Both the position numbers and the translations under genes were made by a program. Shown one piece after another: positions 23,582-33,206 of a stretch of DNA of 48,520 nt. The stretch comes from Acidiphilium sp. (lineage in GTDB: Bacteria; Pseudomonadota; Alphaproteobacteria; Acetobacterales; Acetobacteraceae), in NCBI GenBank assembly GCA_027449105.1, contig DAIDMG010000005.1, positions 1 to 48,520 on the forward strand. Reading direction: 5' to 3'. The first letter of the stretch is position 1, and each line of letters begins with the position of its first letter. The notes below the pieces were generated by a model that was not told where the DNA came from, made no database searches, and saw nothing but the letters and a program-made list of their open reading frames with translations.

Positions 23582-24991
23582 TCAGAACTCATCGTCAGCA
23601 ACGTAAGAGCCAATCTTCTGTACAAGATCAGGGTCAGAGCGCTCCAAGATGACGCCATAGACGATCGAGAAGGCCAGTACGGCGAGCGCTATCCATGGGA
23701 AATAGCTGATTGGTGCGGGTTGACCCGGCTGCACGAGGCCCCAGAGCGGGAACAACATCAGCACGGTGCCAATTGCGGGCAGCAAGGCGTGTTTGACTAG
23801 TTTGAAGTCGTCACGATGATAGCGAATCATATAGACCGGAAGCGCAAGATTCGTAACAAGATAGGTTATGATAATAGGAATTGTACCGAGTGCGCCAGTG
23901 TCACCGAACAGATCAACCGGTTTAACATTCCATCCAAAAATAACAACGATGGCAAACGATGCAAGAACGAATCCCCACATGGCAACAAAAGGTGTTTTAT
24001 GGCGTGGGTGAATTTTGCCAAAGAAGGCTGGTAGCAGGCCTTCGCGGCCGGAACTGAAAAGGATCCGCGCCTGGCTGTTAGTCAATCCGAGCAATGAGGA
24101 AAAGATGCTCGTGATGCCGGCAAGATATGCAAGGAGCAGGAGTCCGCCTGCCGAGGTCCTGAAGGCGTCAACAAAAGGAATTTCGGACTTGCTAATGGAT
24201 GAGGCGTTATTGTGGAATGCGACTTCGGTAGCATACGCGAGGAACAAATAGAGAAGGCCGATCGCAAGTGTACCAATTAGCAATGCCCGCGGTACGTTTT
24301 TTCTGGGGCCACGGGTTTCTTCGGCAAGCGTGGCGGAGTTTTCCCAGCCGATGAACAAGTAGACAGCGATCGGAAAACCAGCACCGATTCCTTTAAGGCC
24401 GCCGGAGAGGTTGGCCCACTCGAACGGTGCCAGAGAAAGGCTTGAACGGTTGACCACAAGCATAATCGCAGCGCCGATGATCAGAAGTAAAAGTTCGAAA
24501 TAGAAAAAGATCGCCGCCATGGTCGTGGAAATGGCGACGCCGCGCGCAACCAGAACCCCTACTATCCCGGTCGCGAGCAGACTTAAGATCTGCCAGGGGA
24601 CGTTGATGCCCAGGAAAACCTTCAGCGTGTCATGTGCCCAGCCACCAGAAATCACCACGACCGAGGAGGCGGCCACGACGTAACCGAAGATGACGAAGAT
24701 GGATGATGCGGCGCCCGCTGTCGGTCCAAAGGACATTCCGATGAAGGTAACGAAGGACCCCGTGGAAGGCCGGTACTTCGAGAATTCTGCCAAGGTATTG
24801 GTTAAAAACAGGATGACCACCATCGCAACCAGGATGGTAAGCGGGGCGGCGACGCCGGCTCCGCTGACGATAGTCCCGAAACCAAAAAAGAAGCTCATTG
24901 CCGGTGCGATGTTGGCAAGTGTCGAAGCTACGATTTGTGGCAGACCAAGCGCGCCGCGCCGTAACCGGTGCTCCGCCAATACAGTAGCCAT
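23582..24991 (-). CDS. APC-family amino acid permease
   Basis: 469 aa polytopic protein: LAEFSKYRPSTGSFVTFIG, YLFIGWENSATLAEETRGPRKNVPRALL, NSQARILFSSGREGLLP. Confidence 0.9.
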   Translation of the reverse strand: MATVLAEHRLRRGALGLPQIVASTLANIAPAMSFFFGFGTIVSGAGVAAPLTILVAMVVILFLTNTLAEFSKYRPSTGSFVTFIGMSFGPTAGAASSIFVIFGYVVAASSVVVISGGWAHDTLKVFLGINVPWQILSLLATGIVGVLVARGVAISTTMAAIFFYFELLLLIIGAAIMLVVNRSSLSLAPFEWANLSGGLKGIGAGFPIAVYLFIGWENSATLAEETRGPRKNVPRALLIGTLAIGLLYLFLAYATEVAFHNNASSISKSEIPFVDAFRTSAGGLLLLAYLAGITSIFSSLLGLTNSQARILFSSGREGLLPAFFGKIHPRHKTPFVAMWGFVLASFAIVVIFGWNVKPVDLFGDTGALGTIPIIITYLVTNLALPVYMIRYHRDDFKLVKHALLPAIGTVLMLFPLWGLVQPGQPAPISYFPWIALAVLAFSIVYGVILERSDPDLVQKIGSYVADDEF

Positions 24992-25022
24992 GAGCTCATC
25001 CCCCTGTTGTTTGCACGTTTTC

Positions 25023-25913
25023 CTAGCGCAGGACCGCCCCTTCCACCACTTCTTTTGGCCAGCGCCTATGCAGCCATAGCCACGCGCCGGGTTTTTTCAG
25101 GATCCATTCTCCGAGTGTGGCGTTGATTAGGTTGGTGAGATGGTGGATATCGGCGTTCCGATCTCCCGAATCGGGTACTGGAAGAGGCGGCTCAACGATC
25201 ATTTCGAGCCGCGCGGGGCCAGTTCGTATGATGTACACTGGAATTACCGGACACTGGAAACGTAGAGCGAATGCTGCTGCGGCCGGCGTTGTCATGGCAG
25301 GCACGTTGAGAAATGGCACAAGGATTCCATCGTTAAGTTTCTGATCTGCAAGGATTCCGAGTGCGCCTCCACGGCTAAGGTATGAAACCGCGCTCCGCGC
25401 GCCAGCGACGCCTTTAGCGAACATCGGGGCATCATGGCGTACCGCAGCCCTTCGAAGCGCCTGGATCTGTGCATCGACGCCGGCATTCTTCGCTGCGCGA
25501 TAAAACGGCGCAACCGTCACCCCGTGCCTTGCGGCAATCACCGGCAGCGCTTCCCAATTCCCGAAATGTGCAGAGACATAAATTGCAGGCCCGGCGCGAA
25601 CATGTTCGCTGCCTTGAATGGCAAAGCCGGGTCCAGATTTCGTCAGTTCTAGCGACGGCAGATGGGGCAATTCAGCGACTGTCCGACCGAGGTTGTCCCA
25701 TGTCTCTCGGATGAGGCGGCGGCGCGCCGACTTGTCCATATTGCTGAAAACGGCGCGCAGGTTACGATCTGCAGCACGCGAAACAGGTAGGAGTGGACCG
25801 ATTGCCGCGGCCACGCTTCCACCCAGGTTACTGGCGCGGATTGGCCCGAGGGCACGGAACATGGCAAGGCCGATCCTGGTAAGTAGCGATTCCAAGCGTT
25901 CGATTGCCGTCAT
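25023..25913 (-). CDS. LpxL/HtrB-like lipid A acyltransferase family protein
   Basis: AIYVSAHFGNWEALPVIAARHGV (HX4-5 acyltransferase motif), GALGILADQKLNDGILVPFLN. Start placed at MTAIERL, giving an ATGA overlap with lpxK. Confidence 0.88.
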   Translation of the reverse strand: MTAIERLESLLTRIGLAMFRALGPIRASNLGGSVAAAIGPLLPVSRAADRNLRAVFSNMDKSARRRLIRETWDNLGRTVAELPHLPSLELTKSGPGFAIQGSEHVRAGPAIYVSAHFGNWEALPVIAARHGVTVAPFYRAAKNAGVDAQIQALRRAAVRHDAPMFAKGVAGARSAVSYLSRGGALGILADQKLNDGILVPFLNVPAMTTPAAAAFALRFQCPVIPVYIIRTGPARLEMIVEPPLPVPDSGDRNADIHHLTNLINATLGEWILKKPGAWLWLHRRWPKEVVEGAVLR

Positions 25914-26863
25914 GGCAAAAGCCGGTCTAGGGCATCGTTGCAATCCCAGGCGAGATGGGCTGTTACCACGGTACACATTTCGAGAAACTCTGATGGCAAC
26001 TTCACGCTATCCTTCTCCGTGGTCACGAGAACTGCATGCTGACTTTTGGCTCGTGTAGCGAGATCCGCGATGTCGCGCGACGAATATCGATAGTGGTCCG
26101 GGTAGCCAAGCTGCTCTATTATTTCGGCGCCGAGTTCTTTCAATGTCGCGAAGAACTTAGTCGGGCGTCCGATACCTGCGAAGCACACGATCCTGGTTCC
26201 TTGCAAAGATTGCGATGCGGTACCGACGATCCGCGCCGTCAGGACCATCATGTCACGAGGCAAGTATTGGCGTGCGTTGAATTCATCTTCGCCGATGAGC
26301 ACTGCAGCGCTACAGCGGGATGCAGCTGTCACGACTGGCTCGCGGAGCGGACCTGCTGGTAGTAGGAGCGCGTTCCCGAAACCAACGCCGCCGTCGATTG
26401 CCAAAAACGAGATTGTCTTGCGAAGGTCGGCGTTCTGGAGGCCGTCGTCCATTACGATTACGGAAGCTCCGGCGCTGCTAGCCAGGTGCGCCCCGGCCGC
26501 GCGGTTGCGCGCCACGATCGTGGGCGCGGTGCGGGCAAGAAGTAAGGCTTCATCGCCAACCTCGCACGCGGAATGGTGTCCCGGGTCGACAACAATCGGA
26601 CCTGCCAAGGTTCCTCCATGACCACGGGTAAGAGCGAATGGCTTTGAACCGCGGCGCAAATAGCGGCTCAGGACGTCACGCGTGATGATGGTCTTTCCGG
26701 TTCCGCCGACACTTGCATTGCCGACGCAGACGACGGGGATTCCCGGATCAAACCCGGGCCGGGCAAGCCGGGTTGCCGTGACCATTCGGGTGACGAATCC
26801 AAGCGGGGTGAGCGCGCGGCGAAGAATTCCGTCCCGTTCCCAAAAATCGGGCGGGCGTTTCAC
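25910..26863 (-). CDS. lpxK: Tetraacyldisaccharide 4'-kinase LpxK
   Basis: PVVCVGNASVGGTGKTIITRDV (Walker A), VIVMDDGLQNADL, VTTEKDSVKLP. Confidence 0.95.
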   Translation of the reverse strand: MKRPPDFWERDGILRRALTPLGFVTRMVTATRLARPGFDPGIPVVCVGNASVGGTGKTIITRDVLSRYLRRGSKPFALTRGHGGTLAGPIVVDPGHHSACEVGDEALLLARTAPTIVARNRAAGAHLASSAGASVIVMDDGLQNADLRKTISFLAIDGGVGFGNALLLPAGPLREPVVTAASRCSAAVLIGEDEFNARQYLPRDMMVLTARIVGTASQSLQGTRIVCFAGIGRPTKFFATLKELGAEIIEQLGYPDHYRYSSRDIADLATRAKSQHAVLVTTEKDSVKLPSEFLEMCTVVTAHLAWDCNDALDRLLP

Positions 26864-28098
26864 CGGACCAGATCCAGGATACGGGCTGCCAATTGTTCCG
26901 GCAACTCTACGAACCGGCGTACTGCTTGCTGGGCGGCGCTTGCCATGGCATCACGCCGATTCCTGTCGTGGAGCAGGTCGGCTATTAACGGCGCCAGCAC
27001 GGACGCGTCCGAAACCTCGAGCAGGGCGCCCTCGCGTCGCAACGAAAAGGCAATTTCCTTAAAGTTGTCGACGTGTCGCCCGGTGATCATTGCACACCCC
27101 AGCTGCGCGGCTTCAATCATGTTATGACCGCCAACGGGCATTAACGAGCCGCCAATAAAGACGACAGGGCACAATCGGTAGAATAGACCGAGCTCACCAA
27201 GTGTGTCCGCGATGTGAATCGTACCAGGACTGGGCACTTGTCCCAGCGAGCGGCGGGTTGGGTTGAGATCCCGCGCGAGTTCTGCGATGGCGTGTGCGCG
27301 TTCGGGGTGACGCGGGGCTATTACCGTCAACAGTTCCGGGAAGGAGGCAAGCAGAGTTCGATGGGCGGCGATGATCGGAATCTCCTCGCCATCATGGGTG
27401 CTGGCCGCGAGAAATCGGGGGCCAGGGCAGGCGGCTTGTATCTCTTCTCGTGCGTTGAGGTTGTCTGGTAAGGGCCGCGCCGCAAACTTCAGATTGCCGG
27501 CAGTTTCGACCCGCGATAGGCCGAGGCGGCGGAGTGCTTGCGCGTCTTTCTCCGATTGCGCGGCAATCCAAGAAAAGCCGCCGAATAGAATTTGTGTAGC
27601 ATCGGGCAGCCGTGCCCAGCGTGCTGCACTCCGTGCCGAGAGCCTCGCGTTGATCAAAACACGTGGGATTCGCCGCGCGTCGAGGCCAGCCAGGCAGTTT
27701 GGCCAAATCTCGGATTCGACAAAGACGGCGGCGTTTGGCCGCCAGAAATCGAGGAAACGATTGCAGAAATTCGGCGTGTCAAGGGGCATGAATTGGTGGA
27801 TCGCGGTGGCGCGGGCGGCGGCGAGCGTCGCCGACGTTGCGGTACCGGTTGTCAAAAGCACATGCGTGCTCGCGGAGAGGACCTCAATGAGTGGCAGGGC
27901 CGACATTGTTTCCCCCATGCTGGCAGCATGAATCCAGATAAGGGTGCCCGCCGGGCGCTGCTTTGAACTGATGCCGTAACGTTCGGGCAATCGGGTTGCG
28001 ATTTCCTTGCCTAGCCGTACCCGGTATTTTAGATAAATTGGCAACGCTGGGGCCGCGACTTGCGTGGCCACGCGCCAAAAACGGAGGCTTACTGACAT
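26860..28098 (-). CDS. waaA: 3-deoxy-D-manno-octulosonic acid transferase (Kdo transferase)
   Basis: LIWIHAASMGETMSALPLIEVL, VFVESEIWPNCLAGLDARRIPRVLINARLSARSAARWARLP, GGSLMPVGGHNMIEAAQLGCAMITG. Confidence 0.95.
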   Translation of the reverse strand: MSVSLRFWRVATQVAAPALPIYLKYRVRLGKEIATRLPERYGISSKQRPAGTLIWIHAASMGETMSALPLIEVLSASTHVLLTTGTATSATLAAARATAIHQFMPLDTPNFCNRFLDFWRPNAAVFVESEIWPNCLAGLDARRIPRVLINARLSARSAARWARLPDATQILFGGFSWIAAQSEKDAQALRRLGLSRVETAGNLKFAARPLPDNLNAREEIQAACPGPRFLAASTHDGEEIPIIAAHRTLLASFPELLTVIAPRHPERAHAIAELARDLNPTRRSLGQVPSPGTIHIADTLGELGLFYRLCPVVFIGGSLMPVGGHNMIEAAQLGCAMITGRHVDNFKEIAFSLRREGALLEVSDASVLAPLIADLLHDRNRRDAMASAAQQAVRRFVELPEQLAARILDLVR

Positions 28099-28772
28099 CG
28101 TTCGGTGGCGCGCTTGAGGGCTTGGCTCAGCGAGCTCTCAATTTCGGGGAGTGAGGTTTCCCAGGCTTGGCGGTCGACCCGAATCGGCGGTGACACGGTG
28201 ATAGCGCCAATGCTGAACGGCATGGGAATGCGCATCTGATCCCAACTGCGCGCGAATGTAAACGCTCGGCGCGTTGCCGCTCCTATGCAAAAGATTTGCG
28301 CGCCGGTAAGTGCCGCCAGCTGGGCAATTCCAGGTGCCGCGACGCGCCGCGGGCCGCGTGGGCCATCGGGGGTGATCGCGACCGGATGCCCGGTGATTAC
28401 GAGTCGCGACAGCTCCCGAAGCCCCGATGCCCCGCCACGCGACGTTGAGCCTGAGACAAGTCCGACGCCGAAGCACCTTATGGCCCGCCCAATCAATTGG
28501 CCGTCTCGATGCCGGCTAACCAGCACATAACCTTTTCGCTCGATACCGCGGGCTTTGGCCGCCAGCCACAGTGCTGGCATTGATGGCAAGGCTTCATGCC
28601 AGAAGGCGACAATGCAAGGTTCGCCAGCGGCAAGGGCGTCGAACAAGGGGTCTGCATCGATTTGCCATCGTGCTGTTGCATTCACGATGCGCAGCAGGAT
28701 TCCGGCGAGGTCTCCGATTCGGTTGTGCGCGGTCTCCGAGCGGAGGGCTGCTTTGACTTTTCTCTTGATCAT
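28089..28772 (-). CDS. DUF374-type lysophospholipid acyltransferase family protein
   Basis: CIVAFWHEALPSMPAL, STSRGGASGLRELSRLVITGHPVAITPDGPRGPRRVAAPGIAQLAALTGAQI. Start chosen at MIKRKVK. Confidence 0.88.
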   Translation of the reverse strand: MIKRKVKAALRSETAHNRIGDLAGILLRIVNATARWQIDADPLFDALAAGEPCIVAFWHEALPSMPALWLAAKARGIERKGYVLVSRHRDGQLIGRAIRCFGVGLVSGSTSRGGASGLRELSRLVITGHPVAITPDGPRGPRRVAAPGIAQLAALTGAQIFCIGAATRRAFTFARSWDQMRIPMPFSIGAITVSPPIRVDRQAWETSLPEIESSLSQALKRATERCQ

Positions 28773-29073
28773 TGGTGCGGCGCTAGCACCTTGCAATGTA
28801 AAAATCATCTTCCTCGGCATGGGCAGGTTGGAGCTGGCAGGTCATTGAAAACATCGTTGCAAGCTTCTGTAACGCCCGATCGCAAGAGTCCGATGTCCGC
28901 GATACCAGTGCGATGTCGCAACCAGCTCGAGCACTGTAGAGATCTTGGCAGATCACGCATTCCGCAGGTTGGAACGGTTTCACCTTGTGTGTACAATCCG
29001 GTTGGTTCCGCGGTCCCTGAACCTGCAATCCTAGTCACCCACATTTTCTTGGCCGGTATAAGGGCTGTCAACA

Positions 29074-30390
29074 TCATGATGTGCGGTGTTGATTTGACCA
29101 GTCCGTGCATAAAGCTGCTGCTGATTCTCCAGACCGGATCGCGCCCTCTATCGTCGCAGGCAGGTTTGTCGCGGTGTAATCACCGGCAAGGAAGAGGTTT
29201 GTCAGGTGGGTGCGCGTTTGTGGTCGGCGCAGGAGCTGTTCCGGGGTTGCGGCAAACGTTGCGCGCTTTTCTTTGACGACTCGGAAGGCAGGCATTGACG
29301 ATTCGATCCGGAATGCGCGGTGAAGGTCGGCCCAGATTTTTCGGGCAAGTTGCCCAGCATCGACGTTGATCCGGTCGTTTGCCGCGCTTACCGTTACTGA
29401 AACGGCCTCGCCCTTCTGGAAAACCCATTCCGCGGTACCGCCGAGAAGTCCATAAAATCCAGCTTCTCCCTCAGGAATGCGGGCTCGAAAGTGTACGTTC
29501 AAGATTGCCTCAAATTGGTTTGGCGCAACCAGTCCAGGCAACAATTCAGTCGCGATCCATGGTGGAACGGCGAGGATGACGCCTTCCGTCGGTTCAATTC
29601 TTTCGTCTAGATTCGGTCCGGACAGGCCGGCAATTCGGCCGTCCTCGATCACCAACGCAGCAACCCGTGCTCCGAAACGGATTTCAGCCCGATTGGCACT
29701 CAGGTAACGTAGGGCGGGGTCAATAAAGCTTTCGGATAAGCCTTGTTTTGGAAAACGCGGCATGGCCGCAATCCCGCCACGTCCGATCGTCTCCTGAAGG
29801 ACGGCGCCGAGCGGCGCCGCCGATGCGACGGCTGGTTTCGTATTCAGTACAGCGATTGCCAGGGGTTCGATCAGGTGCTCGTACAGCGGATGGAGATCCT
29901 GCATTAGCGCAGCGACCAGATCTGCATTGCGTGCCTTTTCTAGGCGGTGGAGTGCAAGGTACTGAGACACCGACGTTCCGGGTACCCGCCATGATTTCAC
30001 CAGGATCCACCACGGTAATCGACCCGCATTGAGCCGAATAGTCCAGGACTTGCCGGACATAAGGTCAATAAAAGGGAAGACCGGCCGGGTGGGCCCGGTC
30101 AATGTATCAATCGCACCGACTCTCGTGAGATACCGAGTGACCGCTTGATTTCCTGACATCAGGAGATGATTTCCGTTATCGATCCGGCAGCCCAGCTCCG
30201 AATCCTGGTAGGAACGACACCGACCACCGCCGAATTTGCCTGCTTCGTAAAGAATTACACGGTGCCCTCCTTCGGCCAGGACGGTCGCCGCCGCAAGGCC
30301 TGCCATTCCAGCACCGATGACACGGACTCGAGGGGCTGATTGCACTTGCTCAGGCGCCACGATCAGCTTGGGCGACAAGTTTTGCGGCAA
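29074..30390 (-). CDS. hpnE: Hydroxysqualene dehydroxylase HpnE
   Basis: RVRVIGAGMAGLAAATVLAEGGHRVILYEAGKFGGGRCRSY (FAD), C-terminal LFLAGDYTATNLPATIEGAIRSGESAA; next to hpnD/hpnC. Confidence 0.95.
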   Translation of the reverse strand: MPQNLSPKLIVAPEQVQSAPRVRVIGAGMAGLAAATVLAEGGHRVILYEAGKFGGGRCRSYQDSELGCRIDNGNHLLMSGNQAVTRYLTRVGAIDTLTGPTRPVFPFIDLMSGKSWTIRLNAGRLPWWILVKSWRVPGTSVSQYLALHRLEKARNADLVAALMQDLHPLYEHLIEPLAIAVLNTKPAVASAAPLGAVLQETIGRGGIAAMPRFPKQGLSESFIDPALRYLSANRAEIRFGARVAALVIEDGRIAGLSGPNLDERIEPTEGVILAVPPWIATELLPGLVAPNQFEAILNVHFRARIPEGEAGFYGLLGGTAEWVFQKGEAVSVTVSAANDRINVDAGQLARKIWADLHRAFRIESSMPAFRVVKEKRATFAATPEQLLRRPQTRTHLTNLFLAGDYTATNLPATIEGAIRSGESAAALCTDWSNQHRTS

Positions 30391-31243
30391 GAATCATTTT
30401 GCGCCAGATCGGCAGGCTTGGCCTTCGAAGAGGGTTAGCGAAGCCGCGCGCGCGCATTACGCTCAACAGCGGCCGATACGATGCGGCCATCAGCCGCGCC
30501 GGGCGCATGGCCCGTGGGTCGCAATGTCGCATGGCAGCTTCGGCAGCGTCAAATTTGCGCTCTGCGCGATCCGCGATCATGGAAAGAACCCGGGGTAGGC
30601 GGCCTGCAGCAAGAGCAGCGTCAGGTGTCAGAGGTACATGTTCGGCCTCAAGCAACTCACGCGGCAGATAAAGCCGGCCACGCGCAGCATCTTCTCCCAG
30701 ATCACGAAGAATGTTTGTCAGTTGCAAAGCACGCCCGAGGTGGGTCGCAACGGTCACCCCGTCCTTGCTTGCTTCGCCGAAAACACGAACCGACAATCGA
30801 CCGACAGCAGACGCGACCCTGTCGCAGTACAGGTCGAGCGTGGCCTCGTCCGGCGCCACAATCGTCTCCATCGCGTCCATTGCCATTCCGTCAATTACTG
30901 AAATAAAATCAGCATATTGCAGATCATAATTTCGGATAGAGGCGAGCAAGATTCGAGTGATCGGATCGTCGGCCTTTCCTTGCCAGAGAGCTTCGATCCG
31001 GTGTCTCCATACTGTCAGGCCGGCGTGGCGCTCCATCGTCGTCAAGCCTTCGTTATCGGCAATATCGTCGACCGCTCGGCAGAATGCATAGATCCCGTAC
31101 ATTGCTATTCGCCGGGGGCGAGGCAGGATGGTCATTCCCCGGTAGAAGGACGTACCGGCTGCGCGCGTGAGAGCGGTAACCGCGGTCACGTCTGCACCTG
31201 AGTATGCAGCATTAATGCCGGCAGGGGCGTTCATGTATGTCAC
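30350..31243 (-). CDS. hpnD: Presqualene diphosphate synthase HpnD
   Basis: GTSFYRGMTILPRPRRIAMYGIYAFCRAVDDIADNEG, LGRALQLTNILRDLGEDAARGRLYLPRELL. Confidence 0.95.
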   Translation of the reverse strand: MTYMNAPAGINAAYSGADVTAVTALTRAAGTSFYRGMTILPRPRRIAMYGIYAFCRAVDDIADNEGLTTMERHAGLTVWRHRIEALWQGKADDPITRILLASIRNYDLQYADFISVIDGMAMDAMETIVAPDEATLDLYCDRVASAVGRLSVRVFGEASKDGVTVATHLGRALQLTNILRDLGEDAARGRLYLPRELLEAEHVPLTPDAALAAGRLPRVLSMIADRAERKFDAAEAAMRHCDPRAMRPARLMAASYRPLLSVMRARGFANPLRRPSLPIWRKMILAAKLVAQADRGA

Positions 31244-32085
31244 GCGAGGCGCGGCAGCGCGGAAAGAATCGCGGATGCGACGTCAGTGGCCCGCAGCTTT
31301 ACGCGCATCGCCAGAGGATCATTGTGGTTCAATCGAGCCTGTAATCGTCGAGCGAGAGCAGTAATGACTGCAGTTTCAATCCGCAGCCGCCGGTTGTCCA
31401 CCAACTTGGGTAGGTCAGCTGCGATAGCATTCAGCTTGTTGTTCTCCCTCAAGATCATCGCGAAAGCCCGACGGAGCCCGGGCGATGTTCGTGCAGCAGC
31501 CACTTCTTCGGTCGAGGATTTGGCCTCGCGGAGCCAATCCTGCGGGAGATAGCAGCGATCGAGCGTGCGAAGATCATTGGCGCAGTCCTGCAAATGGTTG
31601 AGCACCTGCAATGAGGCGCATAACGCATCGGACGCGCGCCAAGTTACATGCTTTTCACCGTGCAGTTCCAGCACATAGCGTCCGACGGGAGCCGCGGAAT
31701 AGCGACAATACTCCATTAACTCCGTCCAGCTCGCATAGCGTTTCTTCGTTGCATCCTGTCGAAAGGCGACGAGTAGTTCCCGGGCATGCGTTGCTGTAAC
31801 GTTGGTGGCCACCAGACTTGTGCGCAGTGCGGTCGCTGTTGGCGACCCGGATTCTCGCGCCCCGGTTAGTACCGCCTCCATGATGTCAAGGCGCTGGATC
31901 TTTTCCTCGGGTGGCAATTGAGGGTGGTCGGCAATGTCATCGGCATTTCTTGCAAATGCGTAAAAGGCATGTACGTGCCGGCGCAGATCCCGCCGGATCA
32001 GGATCGAACCAACCGGGAAGTTTTCGTTGGCACGGTCTTTTCCGGACCAGGCTTCGGCATTTTCTCCAGCAAAGGCTCCGCTCAC
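31240..32085 (-). CDS. hpnC: Hydroxysqualene synthase HpnC
   Basis: NENFPVGSILIRRDLRRHVHAFYAFARNADDIADHP, VLNHLQDCANDLRTLDRCYLPQDWL. Confidence 0.95.
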   Translation of the reverse strand: MSGAFAGENAEAWSGKDRANENFPVGSILIRRDLRRHVHAFYAFARNADDIADHPQLPPEEKIQRLDIMEAVLTGARESGSPTATALRTSLVATNVTATHARELLVAFRQDATKKRYASWTELMEYCRYSAAPVGRYVLELHGEKHVTWRASDALCASLQVLNHLQDCANDLRTLDRCYLPQDWLREAKSSTEEVAAARTSPGLRRAFAMILRENNKLNAIAADLPKLVDNRRLRIETAVITALARRLQARLNHNDPLAMRVKLRATDVASAILSALPRLA

Positions 32086-33206
32086 GCAGCACTCCCGTAG
32101 TCACGATTTTTCCAGGCTGCACCAGCACCTTGCCAGTACCGCCACGCAGACGTGATAGTCGCCTCCATGTACACGAGGGCGATTACGGGCAACATCAGTC
32201 CCCAAGCCCACGTTAGTCCATAACGTCGCAGTGTCGGCTGGTAGGTTAAAATAGCGGTAACATAGGCAATCCAGCCGAACAGCGCGGTTTCCCATCGACC
32301 AAACAGGATGGCAGCGGTGGGCAGAAGCCAAACGAAAGCCAGACCGAGGAGCGCCAAGCCCAGGAGCAGCGGTGAGTAGCGTAGTTGCGTGAACGCGGTT
32401 CGGGCGATCATTTCCCGGATATCACTGGCGTGGGGGTATCGCCGGATGGAGCGTGCAAGGCCCGAATGCCCGAGAAAAATCGCGCCATGCCGCTTTACCC
32501 GGCGCGCGAGTGTCACATCGTCGATCAGCGCGTTGTGCATCGCCTTGAGGCCACCGATCTGCTCCAAGGCTGTTCGGCGGATGAGCACGGTGCCGCCCGC
32601 GGCAGCGGCTGTGGCGGAGAACGGATTGTTCACACGCGCGAACGGGTAGAGCATTTGGAAAAAGTACACGAATGCGGGAATCAGTGCACGCTCCGCAACG
32701 CTTTCGCAATTCAACCGGGCCATTTCGGACACCATTTGCAGCGGCTGGCCGTGGGAAGGTGTTTCCAGCCGGGCGACCAGCGCGGAGAGATGCCGCGGGT
32801 CATGGACGATATCCGCATCAGTAAAAAAGATTAGCGGACTTGTCGTTTCTGCCACGCCTTGGTCGAGGGCAAACAACTTACCAGACCACGCGGGAGGTTT
32901 ATCCGCACCGGTAATGATCGTCAGGCGCGAGTCTTCTCCGGCCGCCCTCCGAGCAATATCAGCAGTGCCATCCGTGCTTCGATCGTCGACCAGAATGACT
33001 CGGAACGGCCCCTTGTAATCCTGTCCGAGAAGTGAACCAATGGCAGCGTCAATTGTTTCTGCTTCATCACGCGCCGGCACGATTATATCGACGGCGGGGG
33101 TGTTGCCCGGGAGTGCGGGCGAGAGTTCCGGAGTGCTGCGCCAGAAATCGCCGTGCAGGGCATAAAGATAAATCCAGACCAACGCCGCGATGGCCACGAC
33201 AGTCAT
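32082..33206 (-). CDS. hpnB: Hopanoid-associated glycosyltransferase HpnB
   Basis: GT2 fold: VDIIVPARDEAETIDAAIGSLLGQDYKGPFRVILVDDRSTDGTADIAR, FFTDADIVHDPRHLSALVARLE. Start at MTVVAIAALVW gives an ATGA overlap with hpnA. Confidence 0.93.
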   Translation of the reverse strand: MTVVAIAALVWIYLYALHGDFWRSTPELSPALPGNTPAVDIIVPARDEAETIDAAIGSLLGQDYKGPFRVILVDDRSTDGTADIARRAAGEDSRLTIITGADKPPAWSGKLFALDQGVAETTSPLIFFTDADIVHDPRHLSALVARLETPSHGQPLQMVSEMARLNCESVAERALIPAFVYFFQMLYPFARVNNPFSATAAAAGGTVLIRRTALEQIGGLKAMHNALIDDVTLARRVKRHGAIFLGHSGLARSIRRYPHASDIREMIARTAFTQLRYSPLLLGLALLGLAFVWLLPTAAILFGRWETALFGWIAYVTAILTYQPTLRRYGLTWAWGLMLPVIALVYMEATITSAWRYWQGAGAAWKNRDYGSAA

